64,000 bases of DNA from Alitta virens (taxonomy: Eukaryota > Annelida > Polychaeta > Phyllodocida > Nereididae), in NCBI GenBank assembly GCA_932294295.1, contig OW028580.1, positions 37,872,336-37,936,335 on the forward strand. The letters run 5' to 3'. The number at the start of each line of letters is the position of its first letter. Positions within the stretch are counted from its first letter, which is position 1. This document shows positions 63,482-64,000 of this stretch, one piece after another. The notes beneath the pieces are model-generated. The model saw only the letters and a program-made list of their open reading frames with translations, was not told the origin of the DNA and did no database searches. Both the position numbers and the translations under genes were made by a program.

Positions 63482-63585
63482 AACTATCTATCTATCTATC
63501 TATCTATTTATTTATCTATCTATTTATCTACCTACCTACCCTACCTACCTATCTACCTATCTCTATCTAAATAGTATACAAGGTA
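63385..63585. repeat. Compound TATC / (TA)n / TATC / ACCT microsatellite
   Basis: About 27 uninterrupted TA dinucleotides (63424-63478) lie between blocks of TATC units and are followed by CTACCTAC units. Confidence 0.97.
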
Positions 63586-63840
63586 TTACTGGACATCCTT
63601 GCTGTAGACCTAATGTGTTGCATTGCAAGACATTCTTATGTTCTTAATACATGTCCCGAGATGTTGAATGTGTTCACCAAGTAATCATTTGGAATTGGAA
63701 ATTAATTTATGACAGGCTTAATCACACACAATGACAAACCACACACATTGACTGTCAAGTAATTGGATATGGACTTACAGAATGTAAGAGTAACTGTAAT
63801 AGCAGTGCTGTGGTTAAATGCTGTTATATTTGACACTATT

Positions 63841-63930
63841 TTCTTTCTTTCTCTGTCTAGCTTTTTCTTCCTTTCATTCTCTCTGTCTTTATTTATTTCT
63901 TCTTTCTATCTTCCTTCTGTCTTCTCCTGC
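63841..63930 (+). repeat. Polypyrimidine tract
   Basis: About 90 bp of mainly TTCT, CTGT and TTTC words, almost free of purines. Confidence 0.85.
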
Positions 63931-64000
63931 ACCTTGTCATTTTCAAGCTTTACCAATTCTAATGACATTACGATATAATATATTCTGTAGAAAAATATGG

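Overview
The window is AT-rich eukaryotic (animal) DNA dominated by introns. There is no bacterial gene density, no operon, no CRISPR array and no rRNA. The one gene that can be read with confidence is a split gene on the minus strand. Five of its coding exons (60213-60159, 60026-59936, 58447-58418, 34362-34248, 9261-9063) join in phase into the first 163 residues of a MAX-dimerisation protein of the MXD/MAD/MXI1 family. It has an N-terminal SIN3-interaction helix, a class B bHLH basic region, a leucine zipper and a serine-rich tail. The last coding exon was not found. The gene therefore spans more than 51 kb, with two introns of about 24-25 kb. The protein sequence, the many microsatellites and the MITE-like repeats fit an invertebrate metazoan. 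A marine lophotrochozoan or deuterostome is plausible, but the species cannot be fixed from this sequence.

Layout, following the gene from its 5' end on the right. 64000-60700: upstream flank with (GATA)n, (AGGAT)n, TATC/TA and CAG microsatellites and a degenerate roughly 200-bp repeat array (61540-62440). 60700-60214: probable promoter with CCAAT boxes, two octamers and a CACGTG E-box. 60213-58418: exons 1-3 and a CpG-containing intron 2 with E2F/CHR-like and YY1-like sites. 58417-34363: 24-kb intron 3 with MITE-like elements, a perfect 28-bp palindrome, tandem repeats, a tRNA-like sequence and one copy of a 155-bp dispersed repeat. 34362-34248: exon 4 (HLH). 34247-9262: 25-kb intron 4 with an exact 205-bp tandem duplication, a 20-bp minisatellite, the second (inverted) copy of the 155-bp repeat, a 1-kb TIR element, a CTCF-like site and a possible internal regulatory island. 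9261-9063: exon 5 (zipper and serine tail). 9062-1: start of intron 5, with CAG tracts, a foldback element and an unidentified higher-GC segment.

Function is inferred from family knowledge. The product should pair with MAX, bind CACGTG and recruit SIN3-HDAC to oppose MYC. A CACGTG in its own promoter raises the possibility of regulation within the MYC/MAX/MXD network. I did not find a new multi-gene system. The most unusual non-genic signals are a recurrent set of short palindromes with CATGGAG arms, the exact 205-bp duplication, the paired TTCN3GAA inverted motifs in the 61.7-62.3 kb repeats, and a TA-flanked CAGT...TTAAGACC MITE-like family seeded through the introns.
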